A DNA stretch of 64,000 nt from an uncultured Sphingomonadaceae bacterium (GTDB lineage Bacteria > Pseudomonadota > Alphaproteobacteria > Sphingomonadales > Sphingomonadaceae), in the NCBI GenBank assembly GCA_937996655.1, contig CALKUK010000011.1, positions 248,001 through 312,000 on the forward strand, given 5' to 3'. How positions within the stretch are numbered: the stretch's first letter is position 1; the number at the start of each line of letters is the position of its first letter. Below the pieces are notes generated by a model, which did no database searches, was not told the DNA's origin, and saw only the letters and a program-made list of their open reading frames with translations. This document shows, piece after piece, positions 24,384-33,235 of the stretch. The translations under genes and the position numbers were made by a program.

Positions 24384-25488
24384 GGCTGCTCCTCGGTATC
24401 GTCAGAGTGACGCGAAAATGGGCGTCATCAGGCCGATCAACCTGCATTGCGGCGGCTTCGCCAAAGCGAGCGTTGAGGCGGCTGCGAACGTTTGACAGGC
24501 CAATTCCGGCGCCATTTTCATCCGGTGTCGTTCCGGCCACGCCGTCGTTGCTCACGGTGATCCATAGGTCATCGCCTAAGGCACGGGCCTCTATCTCCAC
24601 CCGGACTGTGCCGGTGGAGCGCGCTACGCCATGTTTGATGGCATTTTCGACCAGTGGCTGGAGGATGAGGCCCGGCACAGGCCAGTCCCGCAACGCTTCT
24701 GGCAAAGTGATTTGTACCTCTAGCCGCTTGGGGAAGCGGGTCGCCTCAATATCCAGATAAAGCCGCTGAAGTGCGATTTCATCTTCCAGCGGCACATCCA
24801 CCGTCGGGTCCCCCGATAGGCTGCTGCGGAAGAAGGTCGACAGGTTCATGATCATCGCTTCGGCTTCTTTGTTGCGGCCGGTGATGACGAGGGAGCTGAG
24901 GGAATTCAGCGTGTTGAACAGGAAATGCGGATTGACCTGATAGCGCAGCGCGCGAAGTTCCGCCTGTTGGGCAGCCTGTGCAAATTCAGCTGCGCGGCGC
25001 TCGCTTGTGCCGACATCCTTGGCGAAGGTGAGCGCCAGATAGAAGGACGCCCAGGCCACAAGGAAGAAGTAGCGGGAGATGGAAAGCTCTGCGATTTCCT
25101 TCAGATAATGGAGTCCAGAGGGGTCCTTCGGCATCTTCTCGTCGAGAAGGTCGATGGGTTCATAGATGTTGAAAAAATAATAGTTGATCGCCGCAATGCT
25201 GATCGCGGCAGGGACGGCCAAGAACATTGCGGCTGCAATCCGCGTGCCGAGCGGGTGCCGGTCCAGCAGGCGAACCAGTTGCCACAACAGGATTGTGACC
25301 AGAACCCCTATGCCGGACACGATCAACCGGCGGGTCAACAATTCACCCTGCATCGGAAAATCTAGGATGGCAGCACGGGCGGTGACGATGCCGACGTAGA
25401 ACAACCAGAAGCCTATGATGGAGGCGAAGACAACGATATTGTCGAGCCTGTGGTTAGCTTCAGGCACGCGTTCTTTCTGGAAAGCCAT
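24376..25488 (-). CDS. LytS-type membrane sensor histidine kinase
   Basis: A 370-residue kinase with four membrane helices (about 20-45, 55-75, 83-105, 135-155), then a His_kinase domain (phospho-His in RYQVNPHFLFNTLNSLSS, near 200) and a HATPase_c domain (LVENAIKHG N box; GAGIGLSNVRSRL G box). No periplasmic sensing domain is seen, so the signal is probably sensed in or at the membrane. It pairs with the LytTR regulator immediately downstream. The promoter region upstream is AT-rich. Confidence 0.88.
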   Translation of the reverse strand: MAFQKERVPEANHRLDNIVVFASIIGFWLFYVGIVTARAAILDFPMQGELLTRRLIVSGIGVLVTILLWQLVRLLDRHPLGTRIAAAMFLAVPAAISIAAINYYFFNIYEPIDLLDEKMPKDPSGLHYLKEIAELSISRYFFLVAWASFYLALTFAKDVGTSERRAAEFAQAAQQAELRALRYQVNPHFLFNTLNSLSSLVITGRNKEAEAMIMNLSTFFRSSLSGDPTVDVPLEDEIALQRLYLDIEATRFPKRLEVQITLPEALRDWPVPGLILQPLVENAIKHGVARSTGTVRVEIEARALGDDLWITVSNDGVAGTTPDENGAGIGLSNVRSRLNARFGEAAAMQVDRPDDAHFRVTLTIPRSSHV

Positions 25489-25642
25489 AGCGCAACCTTA
25501 AACAACCAAACGGACATTGCCATGAATTTGGTCGAAATGGACCAGACGCTCGTCGATGCGGATCAATTGTCTTTTTAGATTTAATCGTCTGATAACCAGA
25601 CCTCGCCCATCCTCTGGTCTGCAACCATAAGGGATTTGCCAC

Positions 25643-26188
25643 ATGACGTCTCCGTCACGACATAGCGCCGGCGCGCGGGCCTTGGATGAGATGAAGGAGT
25701 TTGCGGCCTTCCCGGCGGCGGCCCAGCGGTACATCCGCCGGTCGCTGGATGTCGGCTTCCATCGCGCCGAGGCGCTGGATGTGTGGTCACGCGAAGTCGA
25801 TGAAAAGGTGAGCGTCCAAAGGCAGCAGGCCCGCTATGCCGTGTTGGCCGAACTTCGCGCGCAGGTGCCGGATGATTTGGGCCTCGGTGCCAGCCCCGTC
25901 TTTTTTGGGACGTTGGTGCAGTTGAGCGAGTTTGATCTGGCGCAGAGCCGTCTCACCTCCTTCGCTGCCTATCGCTTCCTGTATGAACGTTTGCTCGGTG
26001 CGACGGTCCGGCCCTGGCTCGCCCCGGCCTTTTGTGCGGCGGCCAGCCTGCCGAGCTTGCATCCAAGCCTGCGCCGCATGTTGCTCAAGTCGATGAGTGA
26101 GGTCGATGCGACCTCCGCCGCCTGGTCCATGCGGGAGCCGGGCTTCTACCCCGAATGGGTGGAAAAGGATGAACTGTCGGTCAAATGA
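25643..26188 (+). CDS. Hypothetical alpha-helical protein
   Basis: A 181-residue soluble protein I do not recognise. It is helical and acidic/basic-balanced, without signal peptide or membrane segment. An N-terminal segment (EMKEFAAFPAAAQRYIRRSLDVGFHRAEALDVW) and a Cys in APAFCAAASLPSL are the only notable points. GC content and codon use match core neighbours. It converges on the MFS gene with a 5-base gap and is divergent from the sensor kinase gene. Confidence 0.6.
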   Translation: MTSPSRHSAGARALDEMKEFAAFPAAAQRYIRRSLDVGFHRAEALDVWSREVDEKVSVQRQQARYAVLAELRAQVPDDLGLGASPVFFGTLVQLSEFDLAQSRLTSFAAYRFLYERLLGATVRPWLAPAFCAAASLPSLHPSLRRMLLKSMSEVDATSAAWSMREPGFYPEWVEKDELSVK

Positions 26189-26193
26189 CCGGC

Positions 26194-27465
26194 TCAATCG
26201 CAGAGTTTGTGGAGCTTCCAGGCGATCCAGGCGGAAATGACGCAGGACGCAGCGATCAGAACCAGCGTGTCCTCAATGGTCACGCCCAATGAGGTCATGA
26301 GCCCAAGCAGCAGCACCGCAACCACCATCGCGCCGGAATTGACGATATTGTTCGCCGCCACGGTCTTGGCCGTATCGGCCTTGGCGACGGTGGTGGTCAG
26401 GAAGGCATAGAGCGGCACAACAAACATGCCGCCGAAGATCGAAATGCCGAGAAGATCGATCATCATGTGGTCCGCGCGCCCGATCGAGAGGAACGCTTTC
26501 CAGTCAAAAAGCTTAGTATGCGGCGAATCCCAGCCCTTGATGGTCCACCAGAAATCAAGAACAAACAGGCCCATGATGATGACAGCGGCGGGAGAATATC
26601 GCGCCGACACAGTTTCCTTCAGCAGCCGGTTGATTGCGACCGAGCCGATGGCGATGCCGATCGAGAAGATGGCCATGAACAGTGTGGCGACGGACTGATC
26701 TGCCCCTAGCGCGTTTTTGACGAGCGGTGGGAACTGCGCCGCCAGAATGGCGCCGATGCCCCAGAAAAAGCTGATCGCCACAATCGCCATGAAGAGCCGG
26801 GGAATGTGCATGGTATCACGCACAAGGCGCCATGAGGCGCGAAAGACATTATAGTCGAGCTTCACGCCAGCGTTGGCGCTTTCCGGAGGGGCTGGGGGAA
26901 CGAACTGAGCGCTGATCCGCCCGATCATCGCGACACCCAGAACCGCAAGACCGGCCCATTGAGAAGGGATCAGGCCGCCGACAATCGTGCCGAGCAAAAT
27001 GGCGATATAGGTGCCCGCTTCCACAAGGCCGGTGCCCCCCAGCACATGCTTCATGTCGAGATGCTGCGGCAGAATCGCGTATTTGATCGGCCCGAAAAAG
27101 GTCGAATGCACCCCCATGGCGAACAACGCGATAAGCAGCAGCGGAATGGAATGAGTGAACAGGCCGATGCCGCCCGCAATCATGATCACGATTTCGGCAG
27201 TCTTGATAACGCGGATCATCCGCGCTTTGTCCATCGCATCCGCCATCTGCCCGGAAATGGCCGAAAACAGGAAGAAGGGCAGAATGAAGACACCGCTCGC
27301 CAACGCGCTAAAATTGGCTTCCTGCGTCGGATCACTGAGGATGGTGTAGGTGACAAGCACCACCATGGCCATCTTGTAGAGATTGTCGTTGAACGCATTC
27401 AGGAACTGCGTGACGAACAGCGGCAGAAAGCGCCGCTGGCCGAGAAGCCTGAAGGAAGTTTGCAT
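26194..27465 (-). CDS. MFS transporter, LplT-like (possible lysophospholipid flippase)
   Basis: A 423-residue 12-helix major facilitator. The N-terminal segment FLPLFVTQFLNAFNDNLYKMAMVVLVTY is the signature of the LplT/acyltransferase-linked MFS branch, which flips lysophospholipids across the inner membrane for re-acylation; in many bacteria this domain is fused to an acyltransferase. Here no acyltransferase is attached or adjacent, so the substrate is inferred. I chose the inner ATG (27465) because the 22 residues before it are not family-like. The phospholipid gene pgsA is its divergent neighbour, a mild supporting context. Confidence 0.75.
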   Translation of the reverse strand: MQTSFRLLGQRRFLPLFVTQFLNAFNDNLYKMAMVVLVTYTILSDPTQEANFSALASGVFILPFFLFSAISGQMADAMDKARMIRVIKTAEIVIMIAGGIGLFTHSIPLLLIALFAMGVHSTFFGPIKYAILPQHLDMKHVLGGTGLVEAGTYIAILLGTIVGGLIPSQWAGLAVLGVAMIGRISAQFVPPAPPESANAGVKLDYNVFRASWRLVRDTMHIPRLFMAIVAISFFWGIGAILAAQFPPLVKNALGADQSVATLFMAIFSIGIAIGSVAINRLLKETVSARYSPAAVIIMGLFVLDFWWTIKGWDSPHTKLFDWKAFLSIGRADHMMIDLLGISIFGGMFVVPLYAFLTTTVAKADTAKTVAANNIVNSGAMVVAVLLLGLMTSLGVTIEDTLVLIAASCVISAWIAWKLHKLCD

Positions 27466-27553
27466 AGGCGAAAAAGCCAACCTGACAGTGGAAATGTCGT
27501 GCGGTCGCATAGACCAGCTTTTCCCCGCCACGCAAACGCTTTAAGGGGGTGCG

Positions 27554-28108
27554 GTGTTGAACAGTCTTCCAAACATCCTGACGCTGTCACGGATCTTCGC
27601 TGTGCCCATCCTTGTGGGCCTCCTGTGGTACCCTGGGTGGGAGCTTGGCTATGGCCTTGCTTTTGCGCTTTATTGTCTGATGGGCATCACCGATTATTTC
27701 GACGGATACCTCGCCCGCGCGCAGGGAACCGTATCGAAAATGGGTGTTTTTCTTGATCCCATCGCCGACAAAATCATGATTGCAGCGGTCATCCTGATGC
27801 TCGTTGCGACACATGATATCGCCGGATGGCACGTGATTGCGGCCATCATCATCCTGCTGCGGGAGATTGCGGTCTCTGGTCTGCGGGAGTTTTTGGCGGA
27901 TTTGCGCGTCTCCATGCCTGTGACGCGACTGGCGAAATGGAAAACAACGTTCCAGCTCATTTCGCTGGGTGCGCTTATCCTGGCCGGCGCCTTTCCGGCG
28001 GAGGCATGGATTAAGCTGACTGGCCTTGTCTCGCTTTGGGCCGCAGCTGCGCTGACAGTCATCACGGGTTGGGACTATCTGCGCGTCGGCATCAAGCACA
28101 TGGATTGA
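27554..28108 (+). CDS. pgsA: CDP-diacylglycerol-glycerol-3-phosphate 3-phosphatidyltransferase
   Basis: A 184-residue membrane enzyme making phosphatidylglycerol phosphate, the first committed step to PG and cardiolipin. The CDP-alcohol motif is complete: DYFDGYLARAQGTVSKMGVFLDPIADK (shown here as the DG..AR...G...D...D pattern, about residues 55-80). Several membrane helices follow. Start is GTG 27554 (TTG 27557 is also possible) behind AAGGGGG. moaD starts 3 bases after its stop, so pgsA-moaD-moaE form one transcript. Confidence 0.93.
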   Translation: MLNSLPNILTLSRIFAVPILVGLLWYPGWELGYGLAFALYCLMGITDYFDGYLARAQGTVSKMGVFLDPIADKIMIAAVILMLVATHDIAGWHVIAAIIILLREIAVSGLREFLADLRVSMPVTRLAKWKTTFQLISLGALILAGAFPAEAWIKLTGLVSLWAAAALTVITGWDYLRVGIKHMD

Positions 28109-28111
28109 GCG

Positions 28112-28369
28112 GTGGCGCTCGACATCCTCTATTTTGCGTGGGTTCGGGAACGCGTCGGCGTCGGCGGGGAGCGACTCGAGATACCGACCGGGGTCGCAAC
28201 GCCCTTGGATCTGGCCGCTTGGCTCGCCGGAAGAGGCGGCGGCTATGCCGAGGCCTTTGCCGATCCCGAGCGGCTGCGTTGTGCGCTTGATCAGGAAATC
28301 GCACCGATGACAGCGGATCTGGGCCAAGTGCGCGAAGTCGCCTTCTTTCCGCCCGTGACCGGCGGATGA
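28112..28369 (+). CDS. moaD: Molybdopterin synthase small subunit MoaD
   Basis: An 85-residue ubiquitin-like sulfur carrier ending in the required Gly-Gly (PPVTGG), which is thiocarboxylated and donates sulfur to precursor Z. ILYFAWVRERVG is the usual first strand. The start codon is GTG. The gene overlaps moaE by 4 bases. MoeB, which activates its C terminus, is encoded 16 kb away at 11533-12297. Confidence 0.9.
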   Translation: MALDILYFAWVRERVGVGGERLEIPTGVATPLDLAAWLAGRGGGYAEAFADPERLRCALDQEIAPMTADLGQVREVAFFPPVTGG

Positions 28370-28818
28370 TTTCTATTCGCGTCCAACCCGACGATTTTGA
28401 CGTCGGTGCAGAGCTTGCAGCGCTGGAGGCCAAAGGCGGCGGTGCGGTCGCGTCCTTCACCGGGCTTGTTCGGCCGGATGATGGGGTCGAGGCCATGACG
28501 CTCGAACATTATCCCGGGATGACGGAAAAGGCGCTGAGGGACCTCGCTGGTCATGCGACGTCCCGATGGCCGCTGTGCGGTGTCACTGTCATTCACCGTG
28601 TCGGCACGTTGCGGGCGGGGGCGCGGATCGTTTTTGTCGCAGCGGCCAGCGATCATCGCGCCGCAGCGCTGGAGGCCTGCGCTTTTCTGATCGACCGGCT
28701 GAAGACCGACGCGCCCTTCTGGAAGAAGGAACATCGTGCCGCAGGCGAGACATGGGTTGAGGCGCGCTCGGCCGATGACACTGCGGCCAAGCGCTGGGAT
28801 GGGCCCGACGCCGCCTGA
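28366..28818 (+). CDS. moaE: Molybdopterin synthase catalytic subunit MoaE
   Basis: A 150-residue protein that, with MoaD, converts precursor Z to molybdopterin. It has AVASFTGLVRPDD, LEHYPGMTEKALRDLA, HRVGTLRAG and the catalytic-lysine segment APFWKKEH. Length is typical. It begins by 4-base overlap with moaD. Other cofactor genes (moaA, moaC, mogA) are not in the window. Confidence 0.93.
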   Translation: MISIRVQPDDFDVGAELAALEAKGGGAVASFTGLVRPDDGVEAMTLEHYPGMTEKALRDLAGHATSRWPLCGVTVIHRVGTLRAGARIVFVAAASDHRAAALEACAFLIDRLKTDAPFWKKEHRAAGETWVEARSADDTAAKRWDGPDAA

Positions 28819-28927
28819 AAAGCCGGTCCGACGGCGAGACCAGTAACCGCCGGACCAGCAGGTGCGACCCAAGGCCCCCGGTCAGGAGGAATGTGGGGAG
28901 GCGCGCCGGATTTAAGACATTTTGTCG

Positions 28928-29842
28928 TCAGACCGGTGCGGTGATGCGCTCATTTGCGACACGCAGCACATTGGCCAGTATCTGGAACTCCTTGCCGCGG
29001 GGGCTTGCCTTGCGCCAGACGAGCGCAATGGTGCGCGTCGGGTGTGCCGCCTCAAGCGGGCGGGCGACGACATCAGTCCCATTCAATATGCCCGCATCAA
29101 TCGCCATTTGCGGCAGGATTGTAAGCCCCAGCCCATTATCGACCATCTGCACCAGCGTGTGGAGCGAGGTCCCCAGCATTCGGGCTTCGGCGCGCAGTTC
29201 CGGGCGGTTACAGGCGGACAACGCATGGTCTTTCAGACAGTGCCCGTCCTCCAGCAGCAGCAGGCGTTCCTGATCAATCTGTTCCGGCCGGATGTTTGCG
29301 GGCGGATTGTCGCTGGCCGGATAGGCGACGTGCAGCCGATCTTCGAAAATAATCTCGCTCTCCACATCGCCACAGCCAAAGGGGAAGGCCAGCAGAACGC
29401 AATCTAGAAGCCCCCGGTGCAAGGATTCACAAGCGGCAGCGCTCGTCTCTTCCCGCAGGAAGAGCTTGAGTTCGGGCCAGTCCTGACGGACGGGGCGCAG
29501 CAGGCGGGGCAGCAGGAACGGCGCGATTGTGGGGATGACACCCAGACGCAGTTCACCCGAAAGGGGCTTGCCTTCGGCTTTTACCAGATCGCCCAATTCT
29601 TCGGCCTCCCGCATGACGCGGCGGGCCTTGTCGACGACCCGTAGGCCAAGGGCGGTAAAGCGGACGACGCGCCGCGTGCGTTCCACCAGAGTGACGCCGA
29701 TCAGGGATTCGAGTTCGCGCAAACCAGCCGACAGTGTCGATTGCGTCACGAAGCACGCTTCGGCCGCTTTGCCGAAATGGCCATGGTCATGCAGCGCGAC
29801 CAGATATTGCAGCTGTTTTAGGGTGGGTTGGAATACGCTCAT
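28928..29842 (-). CDS. oxyR: OxyR-type hydrogen-peroxide-sensing LysR regulator
   Basis: A 304-residue LysR-family regulator. The N-terminal helix-turn-helix (PTLKQLQYLVALHDHGHFGKAA, about 6-60) is followed by a substrate domain with two Cys nine residues apart in GHCLKDHALSAC, the redox pair that forms a disulfide on peroxide exposure in OxyR. It should activate catalase and peroxidase genes, none of which is adjacent. An imperfect inverted repeat right upstream (29847-29892) suggests autoregulation. It is divergent from cysE. Confidence 0.9.
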   Translation of the reverse strand: MSVFQPTLKQLQYLVALHDHGHFGKAAEACFVTQSTLSAGLRELESLIGVTLVERTRRVVRFTALGLRVVDKARRVMREAEELGDLVKAEGKPLSGELRLGVIPTIAPFLLPRLLRPVRQDWPELKLFLREETSAAACESLHRGLLDCVLLAFPFGCGDVESEIIFEDRLHVAYPASDNPPANIRPEQIDQERLLLLEDGHCLKDHALSACNRPELRAEARMLGTSLHTLVQMVDNGLGLTILPQMAIDAGILNGTDVVARPLEAAHPTRTIALVWRKASPRGKEFQILANVLRVANERITAPV

Positions 29843-29846
29843 TTTT

Positions 29847-29892
29847 ATCGTCTCAATCTATCAATGCAGATAATTTAAGTGATTGAGGCGAT
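29847..29892. promoter_or_regulatory. Candidate OxyR operator
   Basis: Inverted arms ATCGTCTCAATC (29847-29858) and GATTGAGGCGAT (29881-29892) with one mismatch, 22 bases apart, starting 4 bases upstream of the oxyR start codon. The size and place fit a LysR-type site covering the oxyR promoter. Confidence 0.5.
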
Positions 29893-30009
29893 CATTCAAG
29901 CGCAATCTCGGCGTGCAAATTGTGCAAGACGGGCGCTTTGCGGATGCAGGGTCTGGAATTGGCAGGTCTTGCGGACTAAGTAGCGTCAAACAAAAGGAAG
30001 GGCGCCTGG

Positions 30010-30696
30010 GTGTTTGATGGCATCATAGCTTATCTGGATTCAATCAAAGCGCGTGATCCGGCGCCGCGGTCCCGTTGGGAAATCCTGACCTATCCCGGCG
30101 TGTGGGCGCTGGCGCTGCACCGTGCGGCGCATTGGCTTTTTGAAGCTGATATGTTCTTCCTAGCGCGGCTTGTGAACCACATTTCCCGTTTCCTGACCGC
30201 CATCGATATTCATCCCGGTGCGAAGATCGGCCGTAATTTCTTCATCGACCATGGCTTTGTCGTGATCGGCGAAACCGCCGAGATCGGTGACAATGTCACC
30301 ATCTATCAGGGCGCGACGCTTGGCGGCACCAATCCGACCAGCGGGCAGGGCGGCAAACGCCACCCGACGATTGAGGATGATGCCATCATCAGTCTGGGCG
30401 CAGCGGTGCTTGGCCCCATCACGGTTGGCAAGCGCGCGCGGATCGCCGCCAATGCTGTCGTGACCAAGGATGTGCCGGAGGGGGCGACGATGGTCGGCAT
30501 CCCGGCGCGGCCCTTGCCAGTCGATGCAGCCGAATATCAAAAGCCGTTCATGCCCTATGCCACGCCCTGCAATGAGCGCTTCGATCCGGCGACCCAGCAG
30601 CTTGAGATTCTCAAATGCGAAGTCGAGCAGCTGCAAAAGCGTCTTGCCGAACTTGTTGAGACCAAGCAGGCGAAAGCGCCGAGAAAGAGCGCCTAA
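30010..30696 (+). CDS. cysE: Serine O-acetyltransferase
   Basis: A 228-residue enzyme that acetylates L-serine from acetyl-CoA in the first step of cysteine synthesis. A helical N terminus (AHRAAHWLFEADMFFLAR) precedes the left-handed beta-helix with hexapeptide repeats: IDIHPGAKIGRNFFIDHGFVVIGETAEIG, then GGKRHPTIEDDAIISLGAAVLGPITVG. It is the shorter EpsC/CysE form. The start is GTG behind AAGGAAGGG. The stop codon overlaps the next gene's start (TAATG). Confidence 0.9.
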   Translation: MFDGIIAYLDSIKARDPAPRSRWEILTYPGVWALALHRAAHWLFEADMFFLARLVNHISRFLTAIDIHPGAKIGRNFFIDHGFVVIGETAEIGDNVTIYQGATLGGTNPTSGQGGKRHPTIEDDAIISLGAAVLGPITVGKRARIAANAVVTKDVPEGATMVGIPARPLPVDAAEYQKPFMPYATPCNERFDPATQQLEILKCEVEQLQKRLAELVETKQAKAPRKSA

Positions 30697-31031
30697 TGGG
30701 CACCGTTGCGCCGTTTCCCCTTAAGGGCGGCCAAGTTGCTTTTGAACGGTCTGAACTCACCCGTATTTTGGATTTGTACGGTCGCATGGTCGCTGCCGGC
30801 CATTGGAAGGATTATGCCATGGACATGGGCCGCGATGCGGCGGTGTTCAGCGCCTTCCGCCGCGCGACCGAACGGCCGGAGTTCCGCATTGAAAAGCGCC
30901 CCGCCTTGCGCAACCGGCAAGGGCAATGGGCGCTGGTGGGGGAACAGGGCGTCGTCCTCCGACGCGGGCATGAGCTTGGGCCCGTGCTCGCGCCGGTGGA
31001 ACGGCGGCTTATGAAGCTGGTCGCAGAATAG
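30696..31031 (+). CDS. DUF2794 family protein
   Basis: A 111-residue soluble protein of the alphaproteobacterial DUF2794 family. Its conserved core is FERSELTRILDLYGRMVAAGHWKDYAMDMGRDAAVFSAFRR (read as consecutive conserved blocks from about residue 16), with RPALRNRQGQWALV after it. Function unknown. It is translationally coupled to cysE by a one-base stop/start overlap, and its last 23 bases overlap the convergent membrane-protein gene. Confidence 0.85.
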   Translation: MGTVAPFPLKGGQVAFERSELTRILDLYGRMVAAGHWKDYAMDMGRDAAVFSAFRRATERPEFRIEKRPALRNRQGQWALVGEQGVVLRRGHELGPVLAPVERRLMKLVAE

Positions 31032-32055
31032 CCGTCTGGGTGCCGGGCAAGCGCGCCTGAAGTCCTTCGGGCAGCATCTGCACCAGCTTGGCCCGCACAT
31101 CATGCCAGAAGGCGGAGAGCAGCAGCAGCGCTGAGCCAATAACCAGCGCGGTGATCGCCACGTTGAGGCTGACGGCCCCAAATTCCTTGAACAGCGCCCC
31201 CATAGCGGCGAGCACATAGGCAAGGGCGGACACCATCAGCGCGCGTCGGTCGATGATGAGGGCCACAGCCCCCAGCGCGAGATAGATGGCCAGTACGATA
31301 CCAGCCACGCCCACAGAGGCGTCGCCTGCGGTCAGGCCGAGCATGACGAAGACAGGGTGCACAATCATCGGCGCGGCCAGCAAGTGGAGCCAGAAGGCCA
31401 CGTCCGAGCGGCGTGTTGTCCGTTCCCGGTCGCTCATGTCCCACCGCATCGCGAAGGCGAAGATGCCAAGGCCCGCGAACAGGATGATCGGCATGATGAC
31501 CTTTTCAATCGCGGGATAGGCGACCGCGAGCAGCAGGAAGAGCATTCCGGCAGCCGCAGCAGCACCGGCTGCTATCGTGATCGGGACCATGAAGCGACGC
31601 CAGTGCAGCCAGGCCGCCCCGACAGCAACCGCCGCAGAGAGCGCAAGCAGTGCTGCGGCAATCCTGTCCCCTTCACCGACATGGCCATCGGGGACAAGCA
31701 ACGTCGCGCATGCGCCAAAGACGCCGCCGACAAAGGCGAGCAGGAAGATGATGCTGGGCAATGCCATGCGGCGCTTGGCGGTAAAATATTCAGCCATCAG
31801 CCAAGAGGAAGCGGCCACAAGGGCTGCGCCAAGCCAGGGCGTCACGCTGCCTCCGGCCCAGGCACATCCGGTCAGGAACAGGATGCCCGCGATGGACACG
31901 AAGATGTCGTTGAAGCCGGTAATCAGCCGGAATTGTTCTTCATCGACCATAGGGGATTGGCGCGCATTGCCAACATAAGCGCGCAACGCAGCGGCTGCAT
32001 CGGGCGTCAGAGCGCCTGCGGCCACGGCAGAATCGAGATCGGACTCACTGTACAT
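31009..32055 (-). CDS. Polytopic membrane protein (DUF2157/DUF4401-like)
   Basis: A 348-residue protein with a soluble N terminus (MYSESDLDSAVAAGALTPD, an acidic helix-turn segment) followed by about ten membrane helices. The overall plan resembles uncharacterised DUF2157-type membrane proteins. No catalytic motif or transport signature is seen. A perfect 15-bp-stem palindrome lies 35 bases upstream of its start and may control it. Its 3' end overlaps the DUF2794 gene tail to tail. Confidence 0.7.
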   Translation of the reverse strand: MYSESDLDSAVAAGALTPDAAAALRAYVGNARQSPMVDEEQFRLITGFNDIFVSIAGILFLTGCAWAGGSVTPWLGAALVAASSWLMAEYFTAKRRMALPSIIFLLAFVGGVFGACATLLVPDGHVGEGDRIAAALLALSAAVAVGAAWLHWRRFMVPITIAAGAAAAAGMLFLLLAVAYPAIEKVIMPIILFAGLGIFAFAMRWDMSDRERTTRRSDVAFWLHLLAAPMIVHPVFVMLGLTAGDASVGVAGIVLAIYLALGAVALIIDRRALMVSALAYVLAAMGALFKEFGAVSLNVAITALVIGSALLLLSAFWHDVRAKLVQMLPEGLQARLPGTQTAILRPAS

Positions 32056-32089
32056 CGGGCTTTCCTCCCTTGTGTATTGGGAGAATAAT

Positions 32090-32125
32090 ACACCGGCTGT
32101 ATTGTGAATGCAATACAGCCGGTGT
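32090..32125. promoter_or_regulatory. Perfect 36-base palindrome (operator or terminator)
   Basis: ACACCGGCTGTATTG and CAATACAGCCGGTGT form 15 perfect pairs around TGAATG. It lies 35 bases before the membrane-protein start and 17 bases after the SDR stop. On the minus strand no T-run follows (ATTATTCTCCC), so an operator is at least as likely as a terminator; the nearby GTGTATTGGGAGAAT repeats part of an arm. Confidence 0.6.
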
Positions 32126-32142
32126 CTGGAGCCCGATTAGGC

Positions 32143-33042
32143 TTAGTTGCCCTGAAGCCGCTGAATGGCGGCCATGGACTGTTCAGCGCCCGACTGCGGC
32201 ACAGTTTCACCCGTCCGGTCGATGATTTCGGCCCAGCGTGCCGCAACCGCTTCTGGCGTGCGTTCGCCAGCGGGAAGGGCAACACCGCGCGTCATCGTGA
32301 CGTTGGCCGCGTGGACGAATCCACCGCCAGCACCGATGATGGTGTTGGTCGGCGCGTCTTCAGACACGAGGAAGAGGGCGGCCGGAACGACATTGACCGG
32401 ATCAAATGCCTTGAAGGCTTCTTCCGGCATGATGTCTTCGGTCATGCGCGTGCCGGCCAGCGGCGCGAGCGAGTTGACCTTGATGTTGTTCTTCGCCCCT
32501 TCGAGGTAGAGCGACTTGGTGAAACCGGCGAGGCCGAGCTTGGCCGCACCATAGTTGGTCTGGCCGAAATTGCCGTACAGGCCGGTCGACGAGGCGGTCA
32601 TCAGGATGCGGCCATAATTCTGCTCACGCATCGTTTCCCAAACAGCCTTGGTCGCATAGGCAGAGCCGAGCAGGTGGACCTTCACGACGAGGTCGAAATC
32701 CGCCATTTCCATCTTGGTGAAGCTTTTATCCCGCAGGATACCGGCATTGTTGATGAGAATGTGGACGCCGCCCCAAGCTTCCTTGGCCTTGGCGACCATT
32801 TCCTGCATCTGATCAAATTCAGTTACGCTGCCGCCGTTCGACATGGCATCGCCACCGGCGGCCTTGATTTCTTCGACAACCTTCAGTGCTGCATCGGAGT
32901 GGCCTGTGCCATCCCGCGAACCACCCAGATCGTTGACGACAACCTTTGCGCCACGACGGGCGAGTTCAAGCGCATACTCACGGCCAAGTCCGCCACCGGC
33001 ACCGGTGACAATGGCAACCTTGCCGGAAAAATCGATGGTCAT
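32143..33042 (-). CDS. Short-chain dehydrogenase, MFE-2 (3-hydroxyacyl-CoA dehydrogenase) type
   Basis: A 299-residue SDR oxidoreductase. Cofactor motif VAIVTGAGGGLGREYALELARRG (read from about residue 9), NNAGILRD, and the catalytic Ser, Tyr and Lys in ASSTGLYGNFGQTNYGAAK. The sequence, including VVVNDLGGSRDGTG, resembles the dehydrogenase part of peroxisomal multifunctional enzyme 2, so the likely substrate is a 3-hydroxyacyl-CoA in beta-oxidation. The hydratase partner is absent. AAGGAGCAGGG precedes the ATG at 33042; a longer open frame upstream is not family-like. Confidence 0.85.
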   Translation of the reverse strand: MTIDFSGKVAIVTGAGGGLGREYALELARRGAKVVVNDLGGSRDGTGHSDAALKVVEEIKAAGGDAMSNGGSVTEFDQMQEMVAKAKEAWGGVHILINNAGILRDKSFTKMEMADFDLVVKVHLLGSAYATKAVWETMREQNYGRILMTASSTGLYGNFGQTNYGAAKLGLAGFTKSLYLEGAKNNIKVNSLAPLAGTRMTEDIMPEEAFKAFDPVNVVPAALFLVSEDAPTNTIIGAGGGFVHAANVTMTRGVALPAGERTPEAVAARWAEIIDRTGETVPQSGAEQSMAAIQRLQGN

Positions 33043-33235
33043 TTCCCTGCTCCTTAAATGAAGATGGCCGCTGCTTAGCGTGCGCCACAGCCTTGGCAAG
33101 CCGGTGATGGCCGACGCTACGGCAGACATATGACGAACATAGGCCGCGAAAGAGCGTTAACGCACCCGCTTTAGTTGGACTTTTACCGATTCGGAGCAAT
33201 ATGCTCTTCCAAGTAACGCGTATCCGGGTGATCCC

